A stretch of 64,000 bases of DNA from contig NZ_SOCE01000003.1 of assembly GCF_004365175.1 (NCBI RefSeq), forward strand, positions 1-64,000, given 5' to 3'. The notes beneath the pieces are model-generated. The model did no database searches and had not been told where the DNA came from. It saw only the letters and a program-made list of their open reading frames with translations. This document shows, in pieces, positions 1 through 7,505 of this stretch (within the stretch, counting starts at the first letter, position 1; every line of letters starts with the position of its first letter). The position numbers were made by a program, and so were the translations under genes. Source of the stretch: Kribbella voronezhensis (GTDB taxonomy: Bacteria; Actinomycetota; Actinomycetes; Propionibacteriales; Kribbellaceae).

Positions 1-56
1 CAGCGCCGATGGTACTGCGACCGGGAGGTCGTGGGAGAGTAGGACGTCGCCGGACA
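1..56 (+). rRNA. rrf: 5S ribosomal RNA, 3' end (partial)
   Basis: The first bases match the conserved 3' half of actinobacterial 5S rRNA, including GATGGTACTGC, GGGAGAGTAGGACG and a terminal CGCCGGACA. The 5' part lies outside the window, so this is the tail of an rRNA operon read left to right. The exact 3' end is judged by eye to within a few bases. The hairpin that follows supports the end of the operon here. Confidence 0.9.
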
Positions 57-64
57 TTCACACT

Positions 65-96
65 GTTAAGGGCCACCCACACGGGTGGCCCTTAAC
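65..96 (+). terminator. rRNA operon terminator hairpin
   Basis: A perfect 14-bp inverted repeat (left arm GTTAAGGGCCACCC at 65-78, right arm at 83-96) closes over an ACAC loop and is followed by ATTT. It sits directly after the 5S rRNA and before the next gene, as expected of an intrinsic terminator for the rrn operon. Confidence 0.9.
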
Positions 97-166
97 ATTT
101 GTGCCGGTGGTCTTGCCGGTAGCTTTGTCTGAGCGCAACACGTCGTACCGATCGATAGGAGTCACC

Positions 167-2902
167 GTGGCTACGCCACCTCGCAGCCCCCGTTCTGGCC
201 CGGGCGACCGCTCTGGCCGAGGTTCGTCCGGCGGATCAGGCCGTGCCGGCGGCTCAGGCGGCGGTCGCTCCGGCGGAGGCGGTTTCCGCGGCGGCTCCAG
301 CGGATCGGGAGGCCCCCGCGGCGGTTCCGGCGGCGCCGGCAGTTCCGGCGGCGGCTACCGAGGCGGCTCTGGCGGCACTGGTGGTTCCGGCGGCGGATAT
401 CGCGCGGGTTCTGGTGGCGCTGGTGGGTCTGGCGGCGGTTACCGTGGCGGCTCTGGTGGGTCTGGGGGCTCCGGCGGTGGGTCGCGCGCGGGCTCTGGTG
501 GATCCGGTGGATCCGGTGGGGGTTACCGCGGTGGTTCTGGCGGTGGATACTCCGGCGGTTCTGGTGGGTCGGGCGGTTCCGGCGGTGGATATCGCGGCGG
601 AGCCGGCGGGTCCGGGGGAGCTGGCGGTACTGGTGGTGGTTACCGCGCTGGGTCGGGTGCGTCCGGTGGGTCTGGGCCTCGTGGGGGTGCGCCGCGGAGC
701 GGTGGTGCTCGCGGGCCGCGCCGTGACGACCGGCCGGAGCCGAAGCGGAACACGCGGTGGGATGACAAGGGTGCTCCTGGCCGCGATCCGTTCCGTGGTC
801 AGTTGGATGGACCTGACGAGCGTGGGTCGCGTCGTGACGACCGGTCTAGCTCTCGAGACGACCGTGGCGCTTCGCGTCGCGACGATCGTGGTGGATCCCG
901 GTGGGAGAGCCGCGGCGGCTCCGGTGGAGACGATCGCGGCGCCGGCCGTGGGGCTCCCCGCCGTGACGACCGGAGTACTTCCCGCTGGGAAGACCGGGGT
1001 GCGGCGCGTGGCGATGACCGCAGCGCACCTCGTGACGACCGCGGTTCCTCCCGCTGGGAAGGCAGAGGCGCCGCGAGTGGCGACGACCGTGGCAACTCCC
1101 GCTGGGAGAGCCGCTCCGGTGGCGAAGACCGTGCGTCGCGCGGGGACGACCGTGGCAACTCCCGGTGGGAGAGCCGCGGGGCCTCGGGTGGCGATGAGCG
1201 TGGTGGGTCGCGGTGGGAAGACCGTGGAGCGTCGCGTGGTGACGACCGTGGGGCATCGCGTGGTGACGACCGTGGGGCGTCGCGTGGTGACGACCGTGGT
1301 GCTGCGCGTCGTGACGACCGGGGTGCTCGCGGGGATGACCGTGGTGTTGGTCGTGGCGAGGACCGTGGTTCGCGGTGGGGTAGTGCGCCACGTTCGGAGG
1401 AGCGCGCTGCTGGTGGCTCTCGTTGGGAGGACCGTGGGGCGTCGCGTGGTGATGACCGTGGTGCTGCGCGTCGTGACGACCGGGGTGGTGAGCGTGGGGC
1501 GCCTCGGCGGGATGATCGTGGGGCTGCTGGGCGTGGTGCTCCTCGGCGTGATGACCGGAGTGCTCCGCGGCGGGATGATCGGCCGAGCGGGTTCAAGGGT
1601 GGGGAGCGGACCGGGCCGCGGAGTGATGATCGGGTAGGGGCTGACAAGCCTCGTCGTGACGACCGGACCGGGTACCAGGGTGAGCGGTCGCCTCGGCGGG
1701 ACGACCGGGGTGGTCGGGATCAGCGTGGTGGTCCTCGCCGTGGTGATCGTCCGGAGCGCGGTGGACGCGGTGGCGACCGCCGTGGCGGTGTCGGCCGGAG
1801 CGACGAGGAGAGGGTCGGCCCGCGTCGGGACGATCCGGTGATCCCGGCAGGCATCACTGGTGCTGAGCTCGACAAGGGTGCGAAGGCGGAGCTGCGGTCG
1901 CTGCCACGCAGTCTGGCGGACCTGGTCGCGCAGCACTTGGTGGCGTCCGGGCAGTTGCTGGACGTCGACCCCGAGCTGGCGTACCAGCACGCCAAGACTG
2001 CACGGCGGCTGGCGGCGCGGCTGGGCGGCGTACGGGAGGCTGTGGCTATCACGGCGTACCTGGCTGAGCACTACGACGAGGCGTTGACCGAGTTCCGTGC
2101 GGTACGGCGGATGACGGGCAACCACGAGGTGCTGCCGATGATGGCTGACTGCGAGCGTGCGCTCGGACGGCCGGAGAAGGCGCTCGCGTTGTCGCGGGAG
2201 AAGCAGGTCGTGCTGCTCGAAGAGGGTTCGCAGATGGAGATGCTGATCGTCGCCGCCGGTGCGCGCCGCGACATGGGGCAGACCGCTGCGGCGATCCAGA
2301 CACTCGAGGTACCGGAGCTGACGAAGCGGACGCGGGCGGAGTGGTTGCCGCGACTGCGTTATGCGTACGCCGATGCGCTGGCGGAGGCGGGTCGTACGGA
2401 GGAGGCGCTGGTGTGGTTCCACCGCGCGGCCGGCGTGGACCAGGACGGTTCCACCGGCGCGGCTGAGCGTGCTGCCGAGCTGGAAGGTCTGCAGTTCACC
2501 GACCTGGACGACGAAGACGAGTTCGACGGCGAGGACGATCTCAAGCCCGACGAGATGGTCGAGAACGACCACGTCGAGGACGAGGACGACGAGTTCGCCG
2601 ACAACGACGAGGTCGAGGTCGAGGTCGACGACGACGTCGAGGACAACGCTGAGGGTGACGAGGTCGAGGACGACGACGTCGAGGACGTCGAGGCTGCGGA
2701 CGTCGACGCTGAGGATGACGTCGAGGCTGCGGACGTCGACGCTGAGGGTGACGTCGAGGCTGCGGACGTCGACGCTGAGGGTGACGCCGACGCTGCGGAC
2801 GTCGAGGCTGATGTCGACGATGCTGAGGGTGACGAGGCTGCGGACGACGACCAGGGTGAGGACGTTGTCGAGGGTGTTGTGAAGGACGACGAGAAGGACT
2901 GA
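167..2902 (+). CDS. Low-complexity Arg/Gly-rich protein with TPR-like helical domain and acidic tail
   Basis: A protein of about 911 residues, start taken at GTG 167 because TAGGAG lies 6-11 nt upstream; an in-frame GTG at 101 abuts the terminator and has no such site. Order of parts: Gly/Ser-rich tract with repeated GGSGGS and GGYRG units (about residues 30-190); a long stretch of Asp-Asp-Arg-Gly and Ser-Arg-Trp-Glu repeats (about 210-560); a helical region resembling tetratricopeptide repeats (about 585-765, with AVAITAYLAEHYDEAL and AYADALAEAGRTEEALVWF); a highly acidic tail of Asp/Glu/Val/Ala repeats. The basic RGG-like half suggests RNA binding and the acidic tail self-association, but function is unknown. 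Related TPR proteins occur near tlyA in other actinobacteria. The long antisense reading frames here are a by-product of repeat composition. Confidence 0.85.
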   Translation: MATPPRSPRSGPGDRSGRGSSGGSGRAGGSGGGRSGGGGFRGGSSGSGGPRGGSGGAGSSGGGYRGGSGGTGGSGGGYRAGSGGAGGSGGGYRGGSGGSGGSGGGSRAGSGGSGGSGGGYRGGSGGGYSGGSGGSGGSGGGYRGGAGGSGGAGGTGGGYRAGSGASGGSGPRGGAPRSGGARGPRRDDRPEPKRNTRWDDKGAPGRDPFRGQLDGPDERGSRRDDRSSSRDDRGASRRDDRGGSRWESRGGSGGDDRGAGRGAPRRDDRSTSRWEDRGAARGDDRSAPRDDRGSSRWEGRGAASGDDRGNSRWESRSGGEDRASRGDDRGNSRWESRGASGGDERGGSRWEDRGASRGDDRGASRGDDRGASRGDDRGAARRDDRGARGDDRGVGRGEDRGSRWGSAPRSEERAAGGSRWEDRGASRGDDRGAARRDDRGGERGAPRRDDRGAAGRGAPRRDDRSAPRRDDRPSGFKGGERTGPRSDDRVGADKPRRDDRTGYQGERSPRRDDRGGRDQRGGPRRGDRPERGGRGGDRRGGVGRSDEERVGPRRDDPVIPAGITGAELDKGAKAELRSLPRSLADLVAQHLVASGQLLDVDPELAYQHAKTARRLAARLGGVREAVAITAYLAEHYDEALTEFRAVRRMTGNHEVLPMMADCERALGRPEKALALSREKQVVLLEEGSQMEMLIVAAGARRDMGQTAAAIQTLEVPELTKRTRAEWLPRLRYAYADALAEAGRTEEALVWFHRAAGVDQDGSTGAAERAAELEGLQFTDLDDEDEFDGEDDLKPDEMVENDHVEDEDDEFADNDEVEVEVDDDVEDNAEGDEVEDDDVEDVEAADVDAEDDVEAADVDAEGDVEAADVDAEGDADAADVEADVDDAEGDEAADDDQGEDVVEGVVKDDEKD
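1228..1325 (+). repeat. 24-bp in-frame tandem repeat (Arg-Gly-Asp-Asp-Arg-Gly-Ala-Ser)
   Basis: About four near-identical 24-bp units built on CGTGGTGACGACCGTGGGG encode an octapeptide RGDDRGAS. Looser copies extend on both sides. The near-identity at DNA level points to recent tandem duplication and probable length variation between strains. Confidence 0.85.
2684..2812 (+). repeat. 33-bp in-frame tandem repeat (acidic 11-mer)
   Basis: Three almost identical 33-bp units (2684-2716, 2717-2749, 2750-2782) and a diverged fourth encode DVEAADVDAEG in the acidic tail of the preceding protein. The units differ by only one or two bases, so this is a recent expansion. Confidence 0.88.
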
Positions 2903-3022
2903 GTCGGGTGACGGCCCGGGTGGGAGGTGAGGAATCGCCTTCTGCCCGGGCCGTTTGCTGTGTCCGGGAGGGGCGCGCTTGGCGGCGAGCGGTCATTAGG
3001 CGCCGTCGGTGAGAATGGGGCG

Positions 3023-3886
3023 GTGGAGAACCCGGAGAAGCTGACGCCCGAATCGCCGGTGGGTTCGCTGGTGGGGGAGGCACTGACCCGGGGTACGCAG
3101 CGGCTGTTGCGGGCGATCGCCATGGTGGAGAACTCCGAGGACGACGCGATCCACCAGGTGCGGGTTTCCTGCCGTCGGTTGCGCAGTGATCTCAAGCTGT
3201 TCCGGAAGCTGCTGGCCGGCGACTGGGCGGACAAGCTGCGGACCGAGCTGTCCTGGCTGGCCGCCAGTTGCGGCGAAGCTCGCGACCTCGAGGTGATCGC
3301 CGCGCTGGTCCGCGACAACGCGACCAGCGAAGACGACCCCGACCATCTGGCGACGATTCTCACCACGCTGACCGTCGGGCTCGACCGGGCCGCGGCGAGA
3401 TCCGCCGAAGCGGTCACCGGCGATCGCACAACCCGGCTGGTCAGCACATTGCAGACCGTCGCAGCACGGCCCAAGCTCAAAGCAAAGGCCGACAGCCCCT
3501 GCGTCGAGGTGCTGCCGCAACTACTCGACTCGGCGCGCGGGAAGTTCAACGACGCGGCCGAGAAGCTGAAGCCCTGGACTTCCGACGACGACTGGCACGA
3601 GGTGCGGTTGCTGGCGAAGCGGGTGCGGTACGCCGCCGACACCACCGCCTCCGTGCTCGGGGACGAGGCGAAGGAGACCGCGATCCAGGCGGCGCGATTC
3701 CAGGAGCTCCTCGGCCAGCATCAGGATCACTGTGCGGCCGCCGATGCGCTTCACCTCTTGGCCAAGGACGCCGCCGGACAGTCCGATGCGGGGATGTCGT
3801 TCTCCCTCGGCCGCCTGATCGAGCGTCATCGCGCGGCCCGCAAGCCGCTCCGCGAGGAGTTCCTGACCCTCTACCACCGGCCGTGA
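3023..3886 (+). CDS. CHAD domain protein
   Basis: About 287 residues. The N-terminal part contains HQVRVSCRRLRSDLKLF, the hallmark helix of CHAD domains (conserved histidine alpha-helical domain), followed by a second half with WHEVRLLAKRVRYAAD and FQELLGQHQD, so both helical halves are present. CHAD domains bind polyphosphate through conserved basic residues and often accompany CYTH triphosphatases; no CYTH domain is fused or adjacent here. GTG 3023 is chosen because homology begins shortly after it; an upstream GTG at 2927 would add about 32 unconserved residues. The gene converges on the DUF1015 gene with only one base between the stops. Confidence 0.88.
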   Translation: MENPEKLTPESPVGSLVGEALTRGTQRLLRAIAMVENSEDDAIHQVRVSCRRLRSDLKLFRKLLAGDWADKLRTELSWLAASCGEARDLEVIAALVRDNATSEDDPDHLATILTTLTVGLDRAAARSAEAVTGDRTTRLVSTLQTVAARPKLKAKADSPCVEVLPQLLDSARGKFNDAAEKLKPWTSDDDWHEVRLLAKRVRYAADTTASVLGDEAKETAIQAARFQELLGQHQDHCAAADALHLLAKDAAGQSDAGMSFSLGRLIERHRAARKPLREEFLTLYHRP

Positions 3887-3887
3887 A

Positions 3888-5051
3888 TCAGCTGAGCGTG
3901 CGGAACAGCAGCCCGACGCGCGGTTTGGGACCGAACGACGTGGCCTTCTGGGGCAGTACGGCGCCGCGCAGAGCGGACCGCAGTACCTGATCCATCCGGG
4001 GCGCTACGAGCTCCACAGCGGCCTGTGTGGGCCCTGCCAGCGCAGTGGCGTCCGTGAGCGCGTGGTGGAAAGAGATCTCGTCCACGGCGACGCCCCAGGC
4101 AGGTAGCAGTTCCTCGTGCAGCAGCGAGACCGTTGGTGCCACTTGACCCTGCGTCGATTGCACTGTGACCCAGGAAGTCCCGTCGAAGATGGCGATCCGA
4201 TCGGGCACACCCTCGACCCGCCCCGGGAGCACCTCCCAGCCGGCCGGCGTACGGGCCTTGACCAGGTCGAGGGTGAGGCCTGGGACGACTCGGTGGATCG
4301 GGTCCAGGGTGAGCGGGTGCCGCTCGTTGTCGACCAGCATGGCGAGGCCGACATCGGTGCCGGGGCGGTTCGGTGAGCGGCGGGAGCGTTCCAGGTACGC
4401 CGCGTAGCGGTGGTGGCCGTCGGCGATCAGGGCTTCGCGGCTCGCGAGTTCGGCCGCGATCGCGGCCAGCTTGTCCGGGTCCTCGATCCGCCAGATCCGG
4501 TGATGCGCGCCGTTCTCGGTGTCTGCGACCAGCCAGGGCACGCCCGAGCGTGCCTCGTCGACCGCGTCGCTCGCCGTACCGCCACCGCCGTACGCGAGCA
4601 GGATCGGCTCGAGATCGGCGTCGGTCGCCTCCATCAGGTCGTACCGGTCGTCGACCCAGTGCTGCATCACGTTCTCGTGCGGCAGCACGACCTTGCGGGC
4701 CGGGTCGAGAGCCAGCGCGCCGACCAGACCCACCAGGGTCGCGCCGCCGAGCCGCTGCTCGTAGACGTACAGCGCGGGCCGGCGATCCTGCACCACGATG
4801 CCGTCGCGCTGCCAGCCCACCAGCCGTCGCGCGGGCTCGTCGTACCGGCCGCGACCGAGCTCGGGATCGCGTGGAAGGATGAGCCTCACCATGTTGTGCA
4901 GATCAGAATCAGTCAGCCGCCGGACCAGGGCGGGTTCCAGCACGTCGTACGGCGGCGACGTCACCGCGCCGAGTGCGCTCACCTTCCCGGCGACGAACCG
5001 CCAGGCGCGCAGTGGTTGCAACCGCAGCACGCTTCCGGTGGCTTCCGACAT
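3888..5051 (-). CDS. DUF1015 family protein
   Basis: About 387 residues, a full-length DUF1015 (COG4198) protein. The N-terminal LQPLRAWRF and VTSPPYDVL and the central DGHHRYAAYLERSR are the family's conserved blocks; the DGHHR motif lies near residue 210. Biochemical function is not established; gene-neighbour proposals in other bacteria link the family to serine or phosphonate metabolism. Start ATG 5051 is favoured over ATG 5060 because TACGAT lies exactly 7 nt upstream, a leaderless arrangement. It diverges from the HAD phosphatase, whose start is only 24 nt away. Confidence 0.88.
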   Translation of the reverse strand: MSEATGSVLRLQPLRAWRFVAGKVSALGAVTSPPYDVLEPALVRRLTDSDLHNMVRLILPRDPELGRGRYDEPARRLVGWQRDGIVVQDRRPALYVYEQRLGGATLVGLVGALALDPARKVVLPHENVMQHWVDDRYDLMEATDADLEPILLAYGGGGTASDAVDEARSGVPWLVADTENGAHHRIWRIEDPDKLAAIAAELASREALIADGHHRYAAYLERSRRSPNRPGTDVGLAMLVDNERHPLTLDPIHRVVPGLTLDLVKARTPAGWEVLPGRVEGVPDRIAIFDGTSWVTVQSTQGQVAPTVSLLHEELLPAWGVAVDEISFHHALTDATALAGPTQAAVELVAPRMDQVLRSALRGAVLPQKATSFGPKPRVGLLFRTLS

Positions 5052-5058
5052 GGGCGGC

Positions 5059-5064
5059 ATCGTA
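5059..5064 (-). promoter_or_regulatory. Leaderless -10 hexamer of the DUF1015 gene
   Basis: TACGAT on the minus strand ends 7 nt before ATG 5051. It lies in the 24-bp interval shared with the diverging HAD gene. Confidence 0.45.
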
Positions 5065-5075
5065 CGGGGGGAAGG

Positions 5076-6188
5076 GTGACGAGAACACAGGAATCGCCTC
5101 CACCGCTGTCCGCATGTGACGAACCGCTCGCCAGCCGGTACGACGTGGCGCTGCTCGACCTGGACGGCGTCGTGTACGTCGGCCCGGATCCGGTTCCGGA
5201 CGCGCCCGACCACCTCCGCAAGGCGGCCAAGGACGGCATGCGGATCGGGTACGTCACGAACAACGCCAGCCGGCCTGCCTCGGCGGTCGCAGCGCACCTG
5301 GCGTCGTTCGGGCTGGACGTGATCGCGGAGGACGTGGTGACGTCGGCGCAGGCGGCGGCCAAGCTTGTCGCCGGTGAATTCCCCAAGGGGTCGCCGGTGC
5401 TCGTGGTCGGCGGTGAAGGGTTGTACGTCGCGCTGGAGGAGTACGGGCTGAAGCCCGTGCGCAGCAGCGACGCGGACCCGGTCGCCGTCGTCCAAGGCTT
5501 CCACCCGGACGTGAACTGGGTGATGCTCGCGGACGGCGCGCACGCGATCAACGAGGGCGCCCGCTGGTACGCGACGAACCTCGACCTGACCATCCCGACG
5601 GCAGGCGGCAAAGCACCCGGGAACGGGACACTGGTGCAGGCCGTTCGTGCCGCGGTCGACGTGGACCCGATCGTCGCCGGCAAGCCTGAGCCGCCGCTGC
5701 TGGAGACCAGCATCGAGAGGCTGGAAGCCGAACGGCCGTTGATGATCGGCGATCGGCTCGACTCCGACATCGAGGGGGCGAACGCGGTCGGCATCGCCAG
5801 TCTGTGGGTCGCCACCGGCGTGCACGACGCTCACGATCTCGCGGTGGCGCCGAAGAACCAGCGGCCGACGTACATCGCCGCCGACCTCGGCGCCTTGGCC
5901 GAGAAGCAGGCTGGCGTGACGGTCGACGGGAGCAAGCACGCTTGCGCGGGCTGGACGGCCGAGGTGGTGAACAGCGCCGTCTCGGTGACCGGCGAAGGAG
6001 CGCCGTACGACGGTTTGCGGGCGATCCTTTCGGCGGTGTGGGCCGCGGCCGACGGCACTCCGAAGAACGAGACCAAGCCTGCGGCGAAGGGTGCCTCGCG
6101 GGCGCGGCGGCCGCTGCCCAAACCGGCGCCGGCGGCGGAGTCCATCGCTATCGACGCGGCCCTGCGGAAGGTCGGACTGGCGAAATAG
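5076..6188 (+). CDS. HAD-IIA family phosphatase with C-terminal extension
   Basis: About 370 residues. Motif I (DLDGVVYVG, near residue 28) carries the nucleophile Asp; TNNASRP is the class IIA motif II; GKPEPPLLE holds the motif III lysine; MIGDRLDSDIEGA is motif IV. NagD/pNPPase-like enzymes of this class hydrolyse small phosphate esters; the substrate cannot be read from sequence. Roughly 100 residues follow the HAD core, with an AGWTAEV...APYDGLRAIL block and a Pro/Ala/Arg linker, beyond a minimal NagD. GTG 5076 is preceded directly by a purine-rich GGGGGAAGG. The upstream in-frame sequence overlaps the opposing gene and is not conserved. Confidence 0.9.
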   Translation: MTRTQESPPPLSACDEPLASRYDVALLDLDGVVYVGPDPVPDAPDHLRKAAKDGMRIGYVTNNASRPASAVAAHLASFGLDVIAEDVVTSAQAAAKLVAGEFPKGSPVLVVGGEGLYVALEEYGLKPVRSSDADPVAVVQGFHPDVNWVMLADGAHAINEGARWYATNLDLTIPTAGGKAPGNGTLVQAVRAAVDVDPIVAGKPEPPLLETSIERLEAERPLMIGDRLDSDIEGANAVGIASLWVATGVHDAHDLAVAPKNQRPTYIAADLGALAEKQAGVTVDGSKHACAGWTAEVVNSAVSVTGEGAPYDGLRAILSAVWAAADGTPKNETKPAAKGASRARRPLPKPAPAAESIAIDAALRKVGLAK

Positions 6189-6307
6189 CGGCGTCCGGTC
6201 CGGGAACTCGGGCTGGCGGAAGGCATAGGTGGCCTGGTAATGCGTGGTCGGCGCGATACCGTGGCAGGCAACGAGGCCCGGACCGTTGAGGCGAGGACGA
6301 AGTTAGC

Positions 6308-6314
6308 AAGGAGG
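6308..6314 (+). promoter_or_regulatory. Strong Shine-Dalgarno site of the phasin-like gene
   Basis: AAGGAGG lies 5 nt before ATG 6320 and fixes that start. It is among the few near-perfect sites in the window. Confidence 0.85.
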
Positions 6315-6319
6315 CAGTC

Positions 6320-6865
6320 ATGGTGATGGATGCACTGCGCGGCTATGTACAGCTGGCGAACGGTCTGACCGAGGTGACGAAGCAGCGGGCCCAGCAGGCC
6401 GCCAAAGCGCTGCTGCAGCAGACCGGTGCCGACGCGCTGACCACTGGCCTGACCGGCAAGGTGACCGAACTCGCGGACGAGATCGTTGCCACCAGCAAGA
6501 GCAACCGCCAGCTGCTTCAGGCGATCGTGGCGAACGAGGTCGAGGGCGCGGTCGCCCGGCTGGGGTTCGTCCGGTCCGAAGAGGTCGCGGCGCTGACCCG
6601 GCGGGTCGAGGGGCTGGAACGGGAGCTGGCCGACGCGAAGGACGAGCTGGCAGCGAAGGGTTCGGCGGCGACGCCGGCTGCTGGGGCGACCTCGACGCCG
6701 GCTCCGGTGAAGGCTGCCGTTCCGGTGAAGGCACCGAAGAAGGCGCCGGTCAAGAAGGCACCCGTGCCGAGTCCGGTGGCCAAGAAGGCGCCGGCGAAAA
6801 AGAGCGCGGTGCAGCAGGCCGCGGTGAAGAAGGCGGCCAAGAAGGCCGCGGCGAAGAAGGCCTGA
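6320..6865 (+). CDS. Phasin-like coiled-coil protein with histone-H1-like Lys/Ala/Pro tail
   Basis: 181 residues. The first 120 are amphipathic helices (YVQLANGLTEVTKQRAQQAA; VEGLERELADAKDEL) typical of phasin-type or granule-associated coiled coils. The last 60 are almost only Lys, Ala, Pro and Val (KKAPVKKAPVPS, KKAAKKAAAKKA), like the C-terminal tails of actinobacterial HBHA or HupB and of histone H1. Such tails bind nucleic acid or polyanions. No polyhydroxyalkanoate synthase is nearby, so a phasin role is inference from the helical part only. The next gene, strongly acidic, starts 1 nt after the stop, so the two are co-translated. Confidence 0.88.
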   Translation: MVMDALRGYVQLANGLTEVTKQRAQQAAKALLQQTGADALTTGLTGKVTELADEIVATSKSNRQLLQAIVANEVEGAVARLGFVRSEEVAALTRRVEGLERELADAKDELAAKGSAATPAAGATSTPAPVKAAVPVKAPKKAPVKKAPVPSPVAKKAPAKKSAVQQAAVKKAAKKAAAKKA

Positions 6866-6866
6866 C

Positions 6867-7487
6867 GTGACGGATCACCCCGGCGAGCAGTTCCCCTCGG
6901 AGGTCGACCCCGACGTCGAGCCCGGGTACGAACCGGAGCCCGACGAGAGCCCGGAGCCCGATTACGACTCCGAGCCCGGCGCGCAGTCGACGTACCGGCC
7001 GAGTCAGCACGGCGTACCGCACACGGACCCGCTGCTGGCCGGTTTCACCCTGTACGGCGAACTGCCGGCTGAGCCGGACGACACCGAGCCGGAAGAAGAC
7101 ACCGAGCAGGTCTTCGAAGCCTCGCTCGAGGCGGAAGAGTCGCCGGCGGAAGAAGCCGCTGAACCAGAGGAAGAACCACAGGAAACAGTCATTCCTCGGC
7201 CTTCGGTTCCGTCGCCTGCTTCGTTCCAGCCCCGACCACCTGTTCCCTCTCCGGCTTCGTTCCAGCCTCGACCAGCTGTTCCGTCGCCGGCTTCGGTCCA
7301 GCCGCGTCCGCCGGAGCCTGTGGAGGAAAGGGACGAGGACGCTCCGCACCCGTTGGTGGAGGAGACGATGGCCCGGCTGGACGAGTTGCGGGAGCGGCCG
7401 GTCGCCGAGCATGCCGAGGTGTATGCGGATCTCCACGAGCGGTTGCAGACCGCGCTGGTCGAGGCGGACGCCGAGGACCGTGGCTGA
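6867..7487 (+). CDS. Acidic, proline-rich disordered protein
   Basis: 206 residues starting at GTG 6867, one base after the upstream stop. The N-terminal half is dominated by Glu, Asp and Pro (EPGYEPEPDESPEPDYDSEP). The centre has three copies of a 12-residue VPSPASFQPRPP unit. The C-terminus is a predicted helix with HPLVEETMARLDELRERP. No catalytic domain is recognised. A small protein of this kind is often found just before tlyA in actinobacteria. Its charge is opposite to that of the preceding gene product, which suggests the two could associate; that is inference. Confidence 0.8.
   Translation: MTDHPGEQFPSEVDPDVEPGYEPEPDESPEPDYDSEPGAQSTYRPSQHGVPHTDPLLAGFTLYGELPAEPDDTEPEEDTEQVFEASLEAEESPAEEAAEPEEEPQETVIPRPSVPSPASFQPRPPVPSPASFQPRPAVPSPASVQPRPPEPVEERDEDAPHPLVEETMARLDELRERPVAEHAEVYADLHERLQTALVEADAEDRG
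7206..7310 (+). repeat. 36-bp in-frame tandem repeat (VPSPASFQPRPP)
   Basis: Three consecutive copies of a 36-bp unit, about 80-90% alike by eye (7206-7241, 7242-7277, 7278-7310), encode the Pro-rich dodecapeptide in the acidic protein. Confidence 0.82.
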
Positions 7488-7505
7488 ATGAGTAGGGCAG
7501 GCTGA

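Noticed and set aside
254..2572. Very long open frames on the minus strand and in other frames across the low-complexity gene
   Set aside because: They mirror the repetitive, GC-rich plus-strand gene, have no ribosome site, and their Arg/Thr/Pro composition is what antisense translation of the repeats would give.
4410..5075. N-terminal extension of the HAD phosphatase to about 592 residues
   Set aside because: It overlaps the DUF1015 gene on the other strand along its whole length and has no homology; GTG 5076 gives a normal start.
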